Source: Desulfobacteraceae bacterium (lineage in GTDB: Bacteria; Desulfobacterota; Desulfobacteria; Desulfobacterales; Desulfolunaceae). From it: a DNA stretch of 34,404 nt. The DNA lies in NCBI GenBank assembly GCA_013619155.1, contig JABXKT010000021.1, forward strand, positions 1-34,404, written 5' to 3'. Within the stretch, counting starts at the first letter, position 1. Each line of letters opens with the position of its first letter. Below the pieces are notes generated by a model. It was given only the letters and a program-made list of their open reading frames with translations. It was not told the origin of the DNA and ran no database searches. Positions 23,868-31,000 of the stretch are shown here, piece by piece. Both the position numbers and the translations under genes were made by a program.

Positions 23868-24029
23868 GCCTCCGGTGGCAAGGTGTACCCCCTTGAAAGC
23901 AGGGGGCGTAGCCCCTCGTACCTCGGGTCAGATCACATCCGCATGTGGTTCGGCGTAAATCCGAGATTGTATTAATGTCTGTTTGTCACGCTTTTCAAAA
24001 GCGTGGCCCCCGGCAGGGCCAACCAAGGT
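23868..24029 (-). repeat. Dispersed TIR element, diverged reverse copy
   Basis: GCCTCCGGTGGC at 23868-23879 and CCCCCGGCAGGGCCAACC near 24006-24023 are recognisable ends. The interior is diverged; an ACGCTTTTCAAAAGCGT palindrome replaces the usual AACCTTTT block, and a second poor hairpin is near 23890-23915. CTTCTATGGTTACAGTC just outside is the common flanking module. Confidence 0.6.
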
Positions 24030-24224
24030 CTCCTTAGCCCGGCTGCCTTCTATGGTTAAAGTGGGCCACTTAGAACGCGGGTTGCCGCAGCGCTTTAACC
24101 CGCTCCTCAGGTCAAATCACAGCGGCATTTTTCTTAAACGTGTGCATCTGTTTTTTACCTGGGCCCTTAGAGAAAAAGGAGGTAGCGATTCAGTCTACTG
24201 AGAAAAAATGTCTTCTTATTATAA

Positions 24225-24374
24225 GGTAAGGCGTGGCAAACAGGTCTGGATTAAATGTATAAGAATCTCTGCCAATGATCTCACCGTTGAGGAGCGGGTG
24301 AGATCATTGGCATCCTGGGGTCCAGGGACGGCACAGCCTTGAGGTAAAAAAATCCCCTGGATGCCGGAGGCATT
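24225..24374 (+). repeat. Dispersed TIR element with a unique stem sequence
   Basis: Contains GGCAAACAGG, then a perfect 15-bp inverted repeat GCCAATGATCTCACC (24271-24285 and 24297-24311), then CCTGGGGTCCAGGG and GATGCCGGAGGC. The stem shares essentially no sequence with those of other copies, yet occupies the same place in the element. Confidence 0.75.
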
Positions 24375-24524
24375 TTCTCAGGCACTTTGACTATAGAAGG
24401 TCTCTTTTTGAACGGAGTAGTTACAAAAGGGGGGGGGAATCTGAACTCTGGATGAAAAATCGGGTCGGTGTATGGTCTTTCTATGGGGCTATCCAGGACT
24501 TGGTATGCCCATGAACGCAAAAAA

Positions 24525-24560
24525 GCCTCTGCACGTTGGTGCAGAGGCTTTTATTTTTTT
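24525..24560 (-). terminator. Rho-independent terminator of the first tRNA-Leu
   Basis: On the - strand, GCCTCTGCAC and GTGCAGAGGC (24525-24534 and 24539-24548) form a perfect stem, followed by a run of T (A-run 24519-24524 on the + strand). It lies directly after the tRNA 3' end. Confidence 0.85.
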
Positions 24561-24561
24561 A

Positions 24562-24648
24562 TGGTGCCGAAGGGGAGACTCGAACTCCCACGGGGTTTCC
24601 CCCACTAGTCCCTGAAACTAGCGCGTCTACCAATTCCACCACTTCGGC
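24562..24648 (-). tRNA. tRNA-Leu (anticodon CAG), copy 1
   Basis: An 87-base class II tRNA read on the - strand. The acceptor stem GCCGAAG/CTTCGGC, anticodon loop TTCAGGG giving CAG (codon CUG), long variable arm GGGGGAAACCCC, T-loop GTTCGAGTC, and an encoded CCA (24562-24564) are all visible. The body is identical to copy 3 at 29504. Confidence 0.95.
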
Positions 24649-24662
24649 AATTGGTGAAGAAA

Positions 24663-24691
24663 CTTATAGCAGCGCTTCGCCCGTCAATCAA
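24663..24691 (-). promoter_or_regulatory. Promoter of tRNA-Leu copy 1
   Basis: On the - strand, -35 TTGATT (24686-24691) and -10 TATAAG (24663-24668) have a 17-base spacer. The same arrangement precedes the other two tRNA-Leu genes, at 29251-29279 and 29605-29633, which supports the call. Confidence 0.8.
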
Positions 24692-24872
24692 GCCTTTTCG
24701 TGTTTTTGTTCGCGTCACTCTTCACTTCTTGCGAAATGAAAAACGCCTCTATTGGCTCGACTGGTTTCAAATATTTGAAACATTGGAGAAACAGGCCTTG
24801 ATTGTGGAAGTCGGCGCGTGGCCTCATCATCCAGCGATGAATCAAAAGAAAGCCCCCCCTCTTTTGAGGGAT

Positions 24873-25511
24873 TTATCTGAAACTGTAGATAAGTGTCAGT
24901 ATCACTGTGTACCCGATGAGGACATAAAACCAAGCGCCGGAGAATTTTGGCGTCCGCAGAGATGAGAGGTTAAAACCTGCCATGACCATGAACATTGCAT
25001 AGAGTATGATTGAAAAAATGCCGGGGCTGAAAAATCGCTCAAACAGAAAAATAAAAGCGAATAAAAGAACATTGTTGTCCAGGGCGAGTCCCTTGTAGGT
25101 GGCGCTGTCCACAAGACCGAATACATTAAAATAACTCAGTCGTATGGCAGCGGTGGCAACAATCACGAAGGCACCGGGCAGATACCATGCACTGAATTGC
25201 CCATAGCTTAGGAGAAAAACAGCGGGACAGATGCCAAAGCTGACCATGTCGATCAACGAATCCAGTTGCGCGCCAAATTCCCCTTGTATTTTGGTTCTGC
25301 CCGTCATGTTTCGAGCAATAATGCCATCTCCCCAGTCAAAAAGAACGGCCCAAACCAGGGCGATGACGGCGATGGAGAAATTTTGTAGGACCGTAAAGTA
25401 GAGCCCTAAAAGCGCACATAAAAGCCCTGCAAGGGAGCAGATATTGGGAAGATCTTTGGCAAACCAGAGCATGTCGGTCTGATTTGAGGGTTCATATGGA
25501 GGTGTGTTCAT
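24873..25511 (-). CDS. CDP-alcohol phosphatidyltransferase family membrane enzyme
   Basis: A 212-residue integral membrane protein with about six hydrophobic helices. It carries the full CDP-alcohol phosphotransferase signature D-x2-D-G-x2-A-R-x12-G-x3-D-x3-D: D59, D62, G63, A66, R67, G80, D84 and D88. Such enzymes displace CMP from a CDP-linked alcohol or CDP-diacylglycerol to make phospholipids. It most resembles PssA-type enzymes. ATG 25511 is chosen, 10 bases after the preceding gene; the longer frame to 25640 would overlap it. As the last gene of a nucleotidyltransferase / PLP enzyme / phosphotransferase operon, it probably attaches an amino-alcohol head group to a lipid (inference). Confidence 0.85.
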   Translation of the reverse strand: MNTPPYEPSNQTDMLWFAKDLPNICSLAGLLCALLGLYFTVLQNFSIAVIALVWAVLFDWGDGIIARNMTGRTKIQGEFGAQLDSLIDMVSFGICPAVFLLSYGQFSAWYLPGAFVIVATAAIRLSYFNVFGLVDSATYKGLALDNNVLLFAFIFLFERFFSPGIFSIILYAMFMVMAGFNLSSLRTPKFSGAWFYVLIGYTVILTLIYSFR

Positions 25512-25521
25512 GGCAAGCTCT

Positions 25522-26631
25522 CTATTTGTTATGATATCCAAGAATAGATGCCAGGGCATCCACCAGGTTGGTATTCTCTTTTTCGGTGCGCGAGGCGATA
25601 CGGATATAACGATCCGAGTGGGCCAGGGTTTTACCCTCACAGTGTTTGATATAGATATTGTGATCGATAAATAATTTTTTTGTCAGCTGAGGTGCGTTCA
25701 TGCCGGTGTCGGGCAGACGGCAAAAAATAAAATTTGCATCCGGTTTATACACCGTCAGCTGTGAAAACCCCGTGAGGTCTTTGTACAGTTTATCCCTGTC
25801 TTTTTTAACCTGGTTGCAGCTCTTAACAAAATCCTCACGATAATCGGGCAAGATTCGTAAGAGCTCTTCGGCAAACCCGTTGATGTTCCAGATATGGACA
25901 CCCTGGCGAACCGCATTGGCAAATTTCATATTTGTTGTGAGCATATATCCGATTCGAATGCCGCAGATACCGTATGCCTTGCTCATGCTTTTAAAAATCG
26001 TGATATGGGGATACTGCTCGATCTTGTCTTCCATGGAAAATTGATCGGGATCATGGGTGAAATCAATAAAGGACTCATCAATAATTAGCTGGCAGTCATG
26101 ACCGGCAAGCATCTCTGCCAGTCGTATCAGGTCCTTTTTTGGAACGGCGATGGAGGTTGGATTGTTCGGTGTGACCACAACCGCAACATCTGCTTTGGAC
26201 GCGATCGTCTGGGCTGCGAATTTATCCACATCCAGCTGGAACGACGGTGATTCAAGGGGGAACTCTAGGGCATTGCCTTGAGGTGCGGCGTTCACATATT
26301 CATTAAATGAGGGCACCGGCACAATGAGTTTTTTTGAAATTTGCCCCGAGACGATTTTAATAAGCTCTGCCGCACCATTGCCAACGACAATGCGCTCTGC
26401 CGGCTGGTTAATAAGTGTTCCCACCAGATTGGCCAACACATCTTGTGCCACCGGGTAGTTCAGGACAAGATCATGAATATTATCTTTAAAACAGGTGAAC
26501 ACCTCTTCCGGTGGAAAATAGAGGTTATATAAGTAGGCATGATCTATAAAATCATGGCGATAGTAGCCACCATGCTGCCCTGATATATAGTCATATTTCT
26601 CTGTAGGATTTTTATAATCAGGAGTTGGCAT
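25522..26631 (-). CDS. PLP-dependent class I aminotransferase / CobD-like enzyme
   Basis: A 369-residue fold-type-I PLP enzyme of the HisC/CobD group. The internal-aldimine lysine is K218 in SMSKAYGICGIRIGY. N157 (TPNNPTS) and D185 (IIDES) fill the standard cofactor positions, and a C-terminal YIRIASRT arginine binds a substrate carboxylate. Relatives include histidinol-phosphate aminotransferases and phosphothreonine/phosphoserine decarboxylases, which sequence alone does not separate. It overlaps the upstream nucleotidyltransferase gene by 14 bases. In this context it may decarboxylate or transaminate a CDP-linked or phosphorylated amino acid. A role in histidine synthesis is unlikely given the neighbours. 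Confidence 0.82.
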   Translation of the reverse strand: MPTPDYKNPTEKYDYISGQHGGYYRHDFIDHAYLYNLYFPPEEVFTCFKDNIHDLVLNYPVAQDVLANLVGTLINQPAERIVVGNGAAELIKIVSGQISKKLIVPVPSFNEYVNAAPQGNALEFPLESPSFQLDVDKFAAQTIASKADVAVVVTPNNPTSIAVPKKDLIRLAEMLAGHDCQLIIDESFIDFTHDPDQFSMEDKIEQYPHITIFKSMSKAYGICGIRIGYMLTTNMKFANAVRQGVHIWNINGFAEELLRILPDYREDFVKSCNQVKKDRDKLYKDLTGFSQLTVYKPDANFIFCRLPDTGMNAPQLTKKLFIDHNIYIKHCEGKTLAHSDRYIRIASRTEKENTNLVDALASILGYHNK

Positions 26632-27475
26632 AAAGACTTCCTTTTACGGCTTTTTTAATGATAGTCGGGTCTGTTTTTTTAAAAAACGTTGTGCCTAACT
26701 TATCAAAGGGCAGACGGATATTTGATGGAAATAATCTTTCGGCGGATGCAAGATCTTCAGCGGTGTCAATTTCATACCATGGCTTATGATCAAAAAAGAC
26801 AGCTTTAAAGGATAATGTCTTTTCGATAACGAGTTGGCTGAACACCTTCTCATAATAGTCATTCACCTTGCCTGCTTTAATAAATTGGTTCAGCTTTTCG
26901 ATAACCAGGCGCCATGAAAAAAGCGAAAGACTGTATATGTTGACTGTCTTATAACGAATCGGGCCGGAAGCATCTTTCGCATCACTATGAAATGCATCAA
27001 TCATGTTGGATGCATTGATCGTGACCGTTGAACCGTTTAGCCATGGCTTCATTTCGGCGATGGCAATCCTGTCAGGGTAAATCATCTCTTTTAATAAAGA
27101 TGGGTCAAAAACAAGATCGCTTTCAATGAGTAAAAAAGGTTCTTTAATAATATTTCTGGCTAGCCACAGAGAATATATATTATTTGTGGTTTTGTATAAG
27201 GGGCTGAAAACATATTCAATAGTAAGATCGCCTGCCCGGGTCTCCAAAAATTTTTGAATGCACTCTTCCAGGTGACCGGTTACAATAACCAGACGTTTAA
27301 AACCGTTTTGGTTCAGGCTTTTGACCAATCGTTCCAAGATGGAGGTATCATTTACAAGTGTGAGGCATTTGGGTGATTTTTTTGTAAGGGGGAGCAGGCG
27401 GCTTCCTGTGCCGGCGGCAAGTAGCAAGGCGGTTGTTATGGCTTTTTGGGGATAAGGTCTCTTTTCTGATTTCAT
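26618..27475 (-). CDS. Sugar/choline-phosphate-type nucleotidyltransferase
   Basis: A 285-residue NTP-transferase related to LicC-type cytidylyltransferases. The N-terminal nucleotide-binding motif is LLLAAGTGSRLLPLTKKSPK (17-36). The metal site lies in LLIESDLVFD and the acceptor region in WYEIDTAEDL. ATG 27475 is preceded by AGGAGG and gives a normal length; the 334-codon frame adds an unrelated leader. As first gene of the operon it would activate a phosphorylated small alcohol or phosphonate, probably with CTP because a CDP-alcohol enzyme follows. No phosphonate mutase is in the window. Confidence 0.82.
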   Translation of the reverse strand: MKSEKRPYPQKAITTALLLAAGTGSRLLPLTKKSPKCLTLVNDTSILERLVKSLNQNGFKRLVIVTGHLEECIQKFLETRAGDLTIEYVFSPLYKTTNNIYSLWLARNIIKEPFLLIESDLVFDPSLLKEMIYPDRIAIAEMKPWLNGSTVTINASNMIDAFHSDAKDASGPIRYKTVNIYSLSLFSWRLVIEKLNQFIKAGKVNDYYEKVFSQLVIEKTLSFKAVFFDHKPWYEIDTAEDLASAERLFPSNIRLPFDKLGTTFFKKTDPTIIKKAVKGSLYANS

Positions 27476-28076
27476 GGGCCTCCTAATATTAACAATGAAT
27501 AGACTCAAAAAATATCCACCTATTTTGACGGTGGAATTTCTTGTGCGCTTGACATATTTTGCTAAAGATAAAGGCTTCTGACTTTGGGGAGCAAACCACG
27601 TTTGCGGATCGGTGATAAACACCTTAAGAGGGAAACGTTTTTGGATCGTTTACATCTGTACAATTCTCAGTAAGGGTATATGGATATCGAATAAAGTCAA
27701 GGGTCGAATGTTTTTTCTTTCTGATTGGCATTTTTTTTGCTATTGGGTTCACCCCATAAATAGAGGACGCTCAAACAGACGATTATTCAATGAGTCATTT
27801 AACTATATATACTATAAAACGTTTTCCTTAATAAATATCTTAAAAGTATAAGTATAGGCATAAGCGGGCCATTTTTTTACACACGTAATATTAGGCTCAA
27901 ATATTATCAAGGGGGATATATTCACACTTGTTTTTCTAATGCATTGCAAAGCCTCGTTTAAAACTATAGGTTGCAGGCAAGGTTTTAAACCATGCAACGG
28001 CATCGTAAAGATCTGCAAATTTAGCGTGTTAATCTGAAAATCAGTAACGTATTGGTTTCAAATAGGAGCGTTCTGT
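27476..28076. other. AT-rich divergent gap in the tRNA-bounded block; no gene
   Basis: This 600-base AT-rich gap separates the head-group operon (-) from the metallophosphoesterase (+). It has an imperfect inverted repeat around TTTAAAACTATAGG ... GGTTTTAAA (about 27957-27990) and several AT tracts that could hold promoters. No convincing ORF, dispersed TIR element or known RNA was recognised. Confidence 0.45.
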
Positions 28077-28922
28077 ATGAATATTTTACACATATCAGAT
28101 CTTCATTTTGGTCCCAGGCACTGGGAGGGAAATGATAAGATTCTCATCAAAAAAATCAATTCATTTGACGCTGATATCGTTATTAATACCGGAGACAACA
28201 CCACCGATGGCCTGGAAGACGAATATGCCAAGGCGGGGCGTTTTTTAAAAGCCATTAAGTGCAAACATGTCATCTCCATCATCGGTAATCATGACAAGAG
28301 GAATATGCGATCCCATGAACTATTCCGTAAATATATCTACAACCCTGAAATTATTTTTATCCCGGAAATGGAAGGAACAAAAAAGAGACATCTTTTTTTA
28401 AATCGGGCGATAACCAAAGTCCGAGATAACTTTACCGATATTAATTTTATCAAATCCATTTCGATAAACAAAAAAAAAGCATTAATCATCAGTATTGATA
28501 CCAATGAACTTTACAACGATGACGGATATGTTGAAAAAGAGGTCTTGAAAGCCGTTTCCAAGAAAATCAAGGAGACGGAATATGATCTGCCACTTTTGAT
28601 GATTCACCACTCACTTCTCGGTACAGATGAGTGCCCATTAATAAACTCATCCTCTCTGATTGATTTTGTGCATGAACACAAAATTGAAACTGTTTTTTGC
28701 GGCCATACCCATGAATTGGAATTGATGCGAACCACTGATCTGTATACCGGGAAATCCTTTACGCAGTTTATGTGTGGATCCTTGTCCTCGATCAATCATG
28801 CCAACGATGATAACCTGTTCCTGTATTATGAGAATTTAGGCGACGACAATATGCACTTGCAATTGATACGGATCTTTGAAACGGAAGGTAAGGTCGAGTT
28901 CCAGGAAGAGACGATCTTTTGA
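28077..28922 (+). CDS. Calcineurin-like metallophosphoesterase
   Basis: A 281-residue phosphoesterase with the full dinuclear-metal motif set: D8-L-H10, GD40NTTD, GNHD (70-73), an MIHH histidine pair, and CGHTH near the C-terminus. The family hydrolyses cyclic nucleotides, nucleotide anhydrides or phospholipid head groups; CpdA/Icc-type enzymes are the nearest small members. No signal peptide is present, so it should be cytoplasmic. AGGAG lies 10 bases before the ATG. Its base composition is AT-rich like the head-group operon and unlike most of the window. It could act on CDP-alcohols or other nucleotide-linked products of the neighbouring operon, but this is only proximity. Confidence 0.85.
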   Translation: MNILHISDLHFGPRHWEGNDKILIKKINSFDADIVINTGDNTTDGLEDEYAKAGRFLKAIKCKHVISIIGNHDKRNMRSHELFRKYIYNPEIIFIPEMEGTKKRHLFLNRAITKVRDNFTDINFIKSISINKKKALIISIDTNELYNDDGYVEKEVLKAVSKKIKETEYDLPLLMIHHSLLGTDECPLINSSSLIDFVHEHKIETVFCGHTHELELMRTTDLYTGKSFTQFMCGSLSSINHANDDNLFLYYENLGDDNMHLQLIRIFETEGKVEFQEETIF

Positions 28923-29110
28923 ATCTCCTTAATTTTTTTTGACAGTCAATGGCCGTGGGTCGCCGTGGGTATGGTGTTGCACCTTACGCGAATGCGGATG
29001 CGAATGTATGTTAATGTTACGAGGATCGAAGTCTTCGTAAATCTGTTTTATAGGATGGGGCCACCTCGTCGCCTGAGGCCAACCTGAATCATTTTTGCGC
29101 AATAAAAAAA

Positions 29111-29139
29111 GCCCCTGCATATGAATGCAGAGGCTTTTT
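29111..29139 (-). terminator. Terminator of tRNA-Leu copy 2
   Basis: On the - strand GCCTCTGCAT and ATGCAGGGGC (29111-29120 and 29125-29134, one G-T pair) form a stem followed by seven T. It closely resembles the terminator of copy 1, although the intervening DNA differs. Confidence 0.8.
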
Positions 29140-29149
29140 GAAGTCTTTT

Positions 29150-29236
29150 TGGTGCCGAAGGGGAGACTCGAACTCCCACGAGATTGCTCTCACTAGTCCC
29201 TGAAACTAGCGCGTCTACCAATTCCACCACTTCGGC
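29150..29236 (-). tRNA. tRNA-Leu (anticodon CAG), copy 2
   Basis: Same acceptor, D-, anticodon (CAG) and T-arms as copy 1, with encoded CCA (29150-29152). The variable arm differs (GAGAGCAATCTC). The 51 bases upstream, including promoter TTGATT-N17-TATAAG (29251-29279), are identical to those of copy 1. Confidence 0.95.
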
Positions 29237-29304
29237 AATTGGTGAAGAAACTTATAGCAGCGCTTCGCCCGTCAATCAAGCCTTTTCATCTTTTTTATGA
29301 GGAT

Positions 29305-29395
29305 TCAGCGTGTGCCTCCTGCCGGGGGGCCACACGTTTGCCCGATTTTATGAACGGAGGTTTGACAAACAGGTTTTTATAACGACGTGGATGGG
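29305..29395 (+). repeat. Fragment of the dispersed TIR element between two tRNA-Leu genes
   Basis: GCCTCCTGCCGGGGGGCC, a diverged interior and GACAAACAGGTTTTTATA are recognisable left-end blocks. The central stem and the right terminal repeat are not evident. Confidence 0.5.
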
Positions 29396-29503
29396 GCCCG
29401 CTTTTTGCAATACCCTCGGCTCTGGCGCATCAGGGGGAGAGGCTGGAAGGCAAAAAAAGCCCTTCCCGCTATAATGATGCAAGAAGAGCTTTTATTTTTT
29501 TTA

Positions 29504-29590
29504 TGGTGCCGAAGGGGAGACTCGAACTCCCACGGGGTTTCCCCCACTAGTCCCTGAAACTAGCGCGTCTACCAATTCCACCACTTCGGC
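29504..29590 (-). tRNA. tRNA-Leu (anticodon CAG), copy 3
   Basis: The body is identical to copy 1, including the variable arm GGGGGAAACCCC and encoded CCA (29504-29506). The upstream flank is diverged from copies 1 and 2 but keeps a promoter, TTGATT-N17-TATAAA (29605-29633). A weaker hairpin with T-run (about 29467-29500) follows it. Confidence 0.95.
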
Positions 29591-29636
29591 GATTTGTAAA
29601 AAAATTTATAACAGCGTATGGCCCGCCAATCAAGCC

Positions 29637-29996
29637 TTTTCGCGCATCGCCCCCTCTTTTTTTGACACGGCCTCGACGGGAGTGGGCGGGGAAGATGCAA
29701 ATGGGGAGATATATTGGCGGGATAGTTAAGGCGGATGCTGGGCGCGCCGATGATGCCCTTTATCCCCTTATTTTTCATTATGGTCCTTTTGGGTCGCTTG
29801 CATATGGGGTACACTGGAAAAAGCGACACCGTTTCACCGGCGTTTTTCTCCCTGCCTTTTTGGTACACTCCTTGCTACAATAATATTTAAGATACGCTGG
29901 CCCGCCGCCCCCTCGTGCCTGGCCGTGGGGGTTCTTTTTTTAAAATCGGGATATTTTTAACAAAAATCTCTTAACCGTTCACCCAAGGAGACGCAG
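29637..29996. other. Gene-free stretch before the small acidic protein
   Basis: Apart from the upstream end of tRNA-Leu copy 3, no gene, element copy or RNA was recognised in this stretch. It must contain the promoter for the gene at 29997. Confidence 0.4.
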
Positions 29997-30227
29997 ATGT
30001 TTATTTCAGAGTATAAGTTCACCCAAATCGCCGCCGCCATGGAAAATGGTGCCCGCATCGAACTGGGCGCCACAGATTATGATGACTCTGTGGTCCGCGC
30101 CTATCAGGAGAGCGATCTTATCGCCGAGTGTACAGGGGATTATACCGATCTCGACGAGGCCCTCCAGGAGATGGACGATCGTCTCCAGGAGTGGAACGAC
30201 GACAACAGCGGGGAGTTTAGTGTGTGA
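29997..30227 (+). CDS. Small acidic hypothetical protein
   Basis: A 76-residue, strongly acidic soluble protein that I do not recognise (YKFTQIAAAMENGARIEL; EALQEMDDRLQEWNDDNSGEF). It is preceded by a strong AAGGAG ribosome site 8 bases before the ATG. A clear rho-independent terminator lies about 90 bases after the stop. Both support a real, monocistronic gene. There is no signal peptide or cysteine. Confidence 0.75.
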   Translation: MFISEYKFTQIAAAMENGARIELGATDYDDSVVRAYQESDLIAECTGDYTDLDEALQEMDDRLQEWNDDNSGEFSV

Positions 30228-30317
30228 TGGCCTAACCCCACCCCGTAAGGCCTCTTTTTCGGCTTAAACCTAAACGCCTTTCGGCTCTTTGCCTTCGTGA
30301 AGAGAAAATTTTTATAT

Positions 30318-30362
30318 AAGACGCCTCTTCTTTGTTTCTTAAGGATAGGCGTCTTTTTTTTT
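30318..30362 (+). terminator. Rho-independent terminator after the small acidic gene
   Basis: AAGACGCCT (30318-30326) pairs with AGGCGTCTT (30347-30355), followed by a run of nine T. It is correctly oriented for the + strand gene ending at 30227. Confidence 0.85.
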
Positions 30363-30576
30363 AAAAAAGTGTGCGCGGTGCTTTTTTGATAAAAAAATCC
30401 GCCGGACATGGATTTTTGAATCCTTCCCAGGGTGTAAAGATATCTGTCACTGGTCCCTTCTTAAGGATCCAGAAGGAATTTGACCCTTTTGAAAGAGTCT
30501 TGAAGGTATCTTTGGGAAAGATGGCGGGGCGCCATATGATCAAAGCTTACCGCCGGAGGTCGTGTGGTTAAAATTT

Positions 30577-30732
30577 GCCTCCGGCGGCCCTGCCGGGAGC
30601 CAACCTTTTACAAAAGGTTGCCAAACAAACTTTTACTGTAACGGTGACGGACCAAAGGTCCGTCACCGTTACAAACCTGGGGTCCAGGGGTGGCAAAGCC
30701 ACTTAGGCAAAAATTCCCTGGCCGCCGGAGGC
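30577..30732 (+). repeat. Dispersed TIR element, best-preserved full copy
   Basis: 156 bp with both perfect 13-bp terminal repeats (30577-30589 and 30720-30732), the CAACCTTTTACAAAAGGTTG palindrome, and a perfect 17-bp stem TGTAACGGTGACGGACC with loop AAA (30637-30653 and 30657-30673). The CCAGGGG...CCCTGG block contains about 18 extra bases compared with the 138-bp copies. Confidence 0.92.
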
Positions 30733-30828
30733 TTCTTTTTGATTTTTATCGGTGAAGAGAGAATAAGGATCGGGAAGGCCCCTGATCTATGGTATTTGTT
30801 ACAAAGTATTTTTCCCTGAGCCCTAGAG

Positions 30829-30865
30829 CCGCCCCCTCCCTTCTTTGCGGGAGGGGGCACGGCTT
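30829..30865 (+). terminator. GC-rich hairpin upstream of hsdM
   Basis: GCCCCCTCCC (30831-30840) pairs perfectly with GGGAGGGGGC (30849-30858), followed after a few bases by a short T-run. It probably ends transcription entering from the left, insulating the restriction-modification operon. Confidence 0.55.
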
Positions 30866-30901
30866 CGTTTTTAATAAATTTTGAATTGGAATAGAAGAGA
30901 G

Positions 30902-31000
30902 ATGACTCAAGCAACGAACAATATGGCGGCCTACATCTGGTCGCTGGCCGACTTATTACGTGGAGATTTCAAGCAGAGCCAGTATGGCCGTATTATCTAA
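30902..31000 (+). pseudogene. hsdM: Orphaned N-terminal fragment of hsdM
   Basis: ATG 30902 opens a 32-codon frame reading [19 protein letters not shown] and ending QSQYGRII before TAA at 30998-31000. This is the canonical start of type I methyltransferase subunits, which normally continue into LPFTLLRRLE. The rest of the protein continues in another frame (+1 relative to this one) from about NTSKLNL. A block between these points is missing. Confidence 0.85.

Noticed and set aside
24562..29236. tRNA repeats as att sites of an integrative element
   Set aside because: No integrase or excisionase gene is visible, and the repeat includes the whole tRNA and its promoter instead of just a 3' tRNA segment. 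Recorded only as a possible remnant or recombination product.
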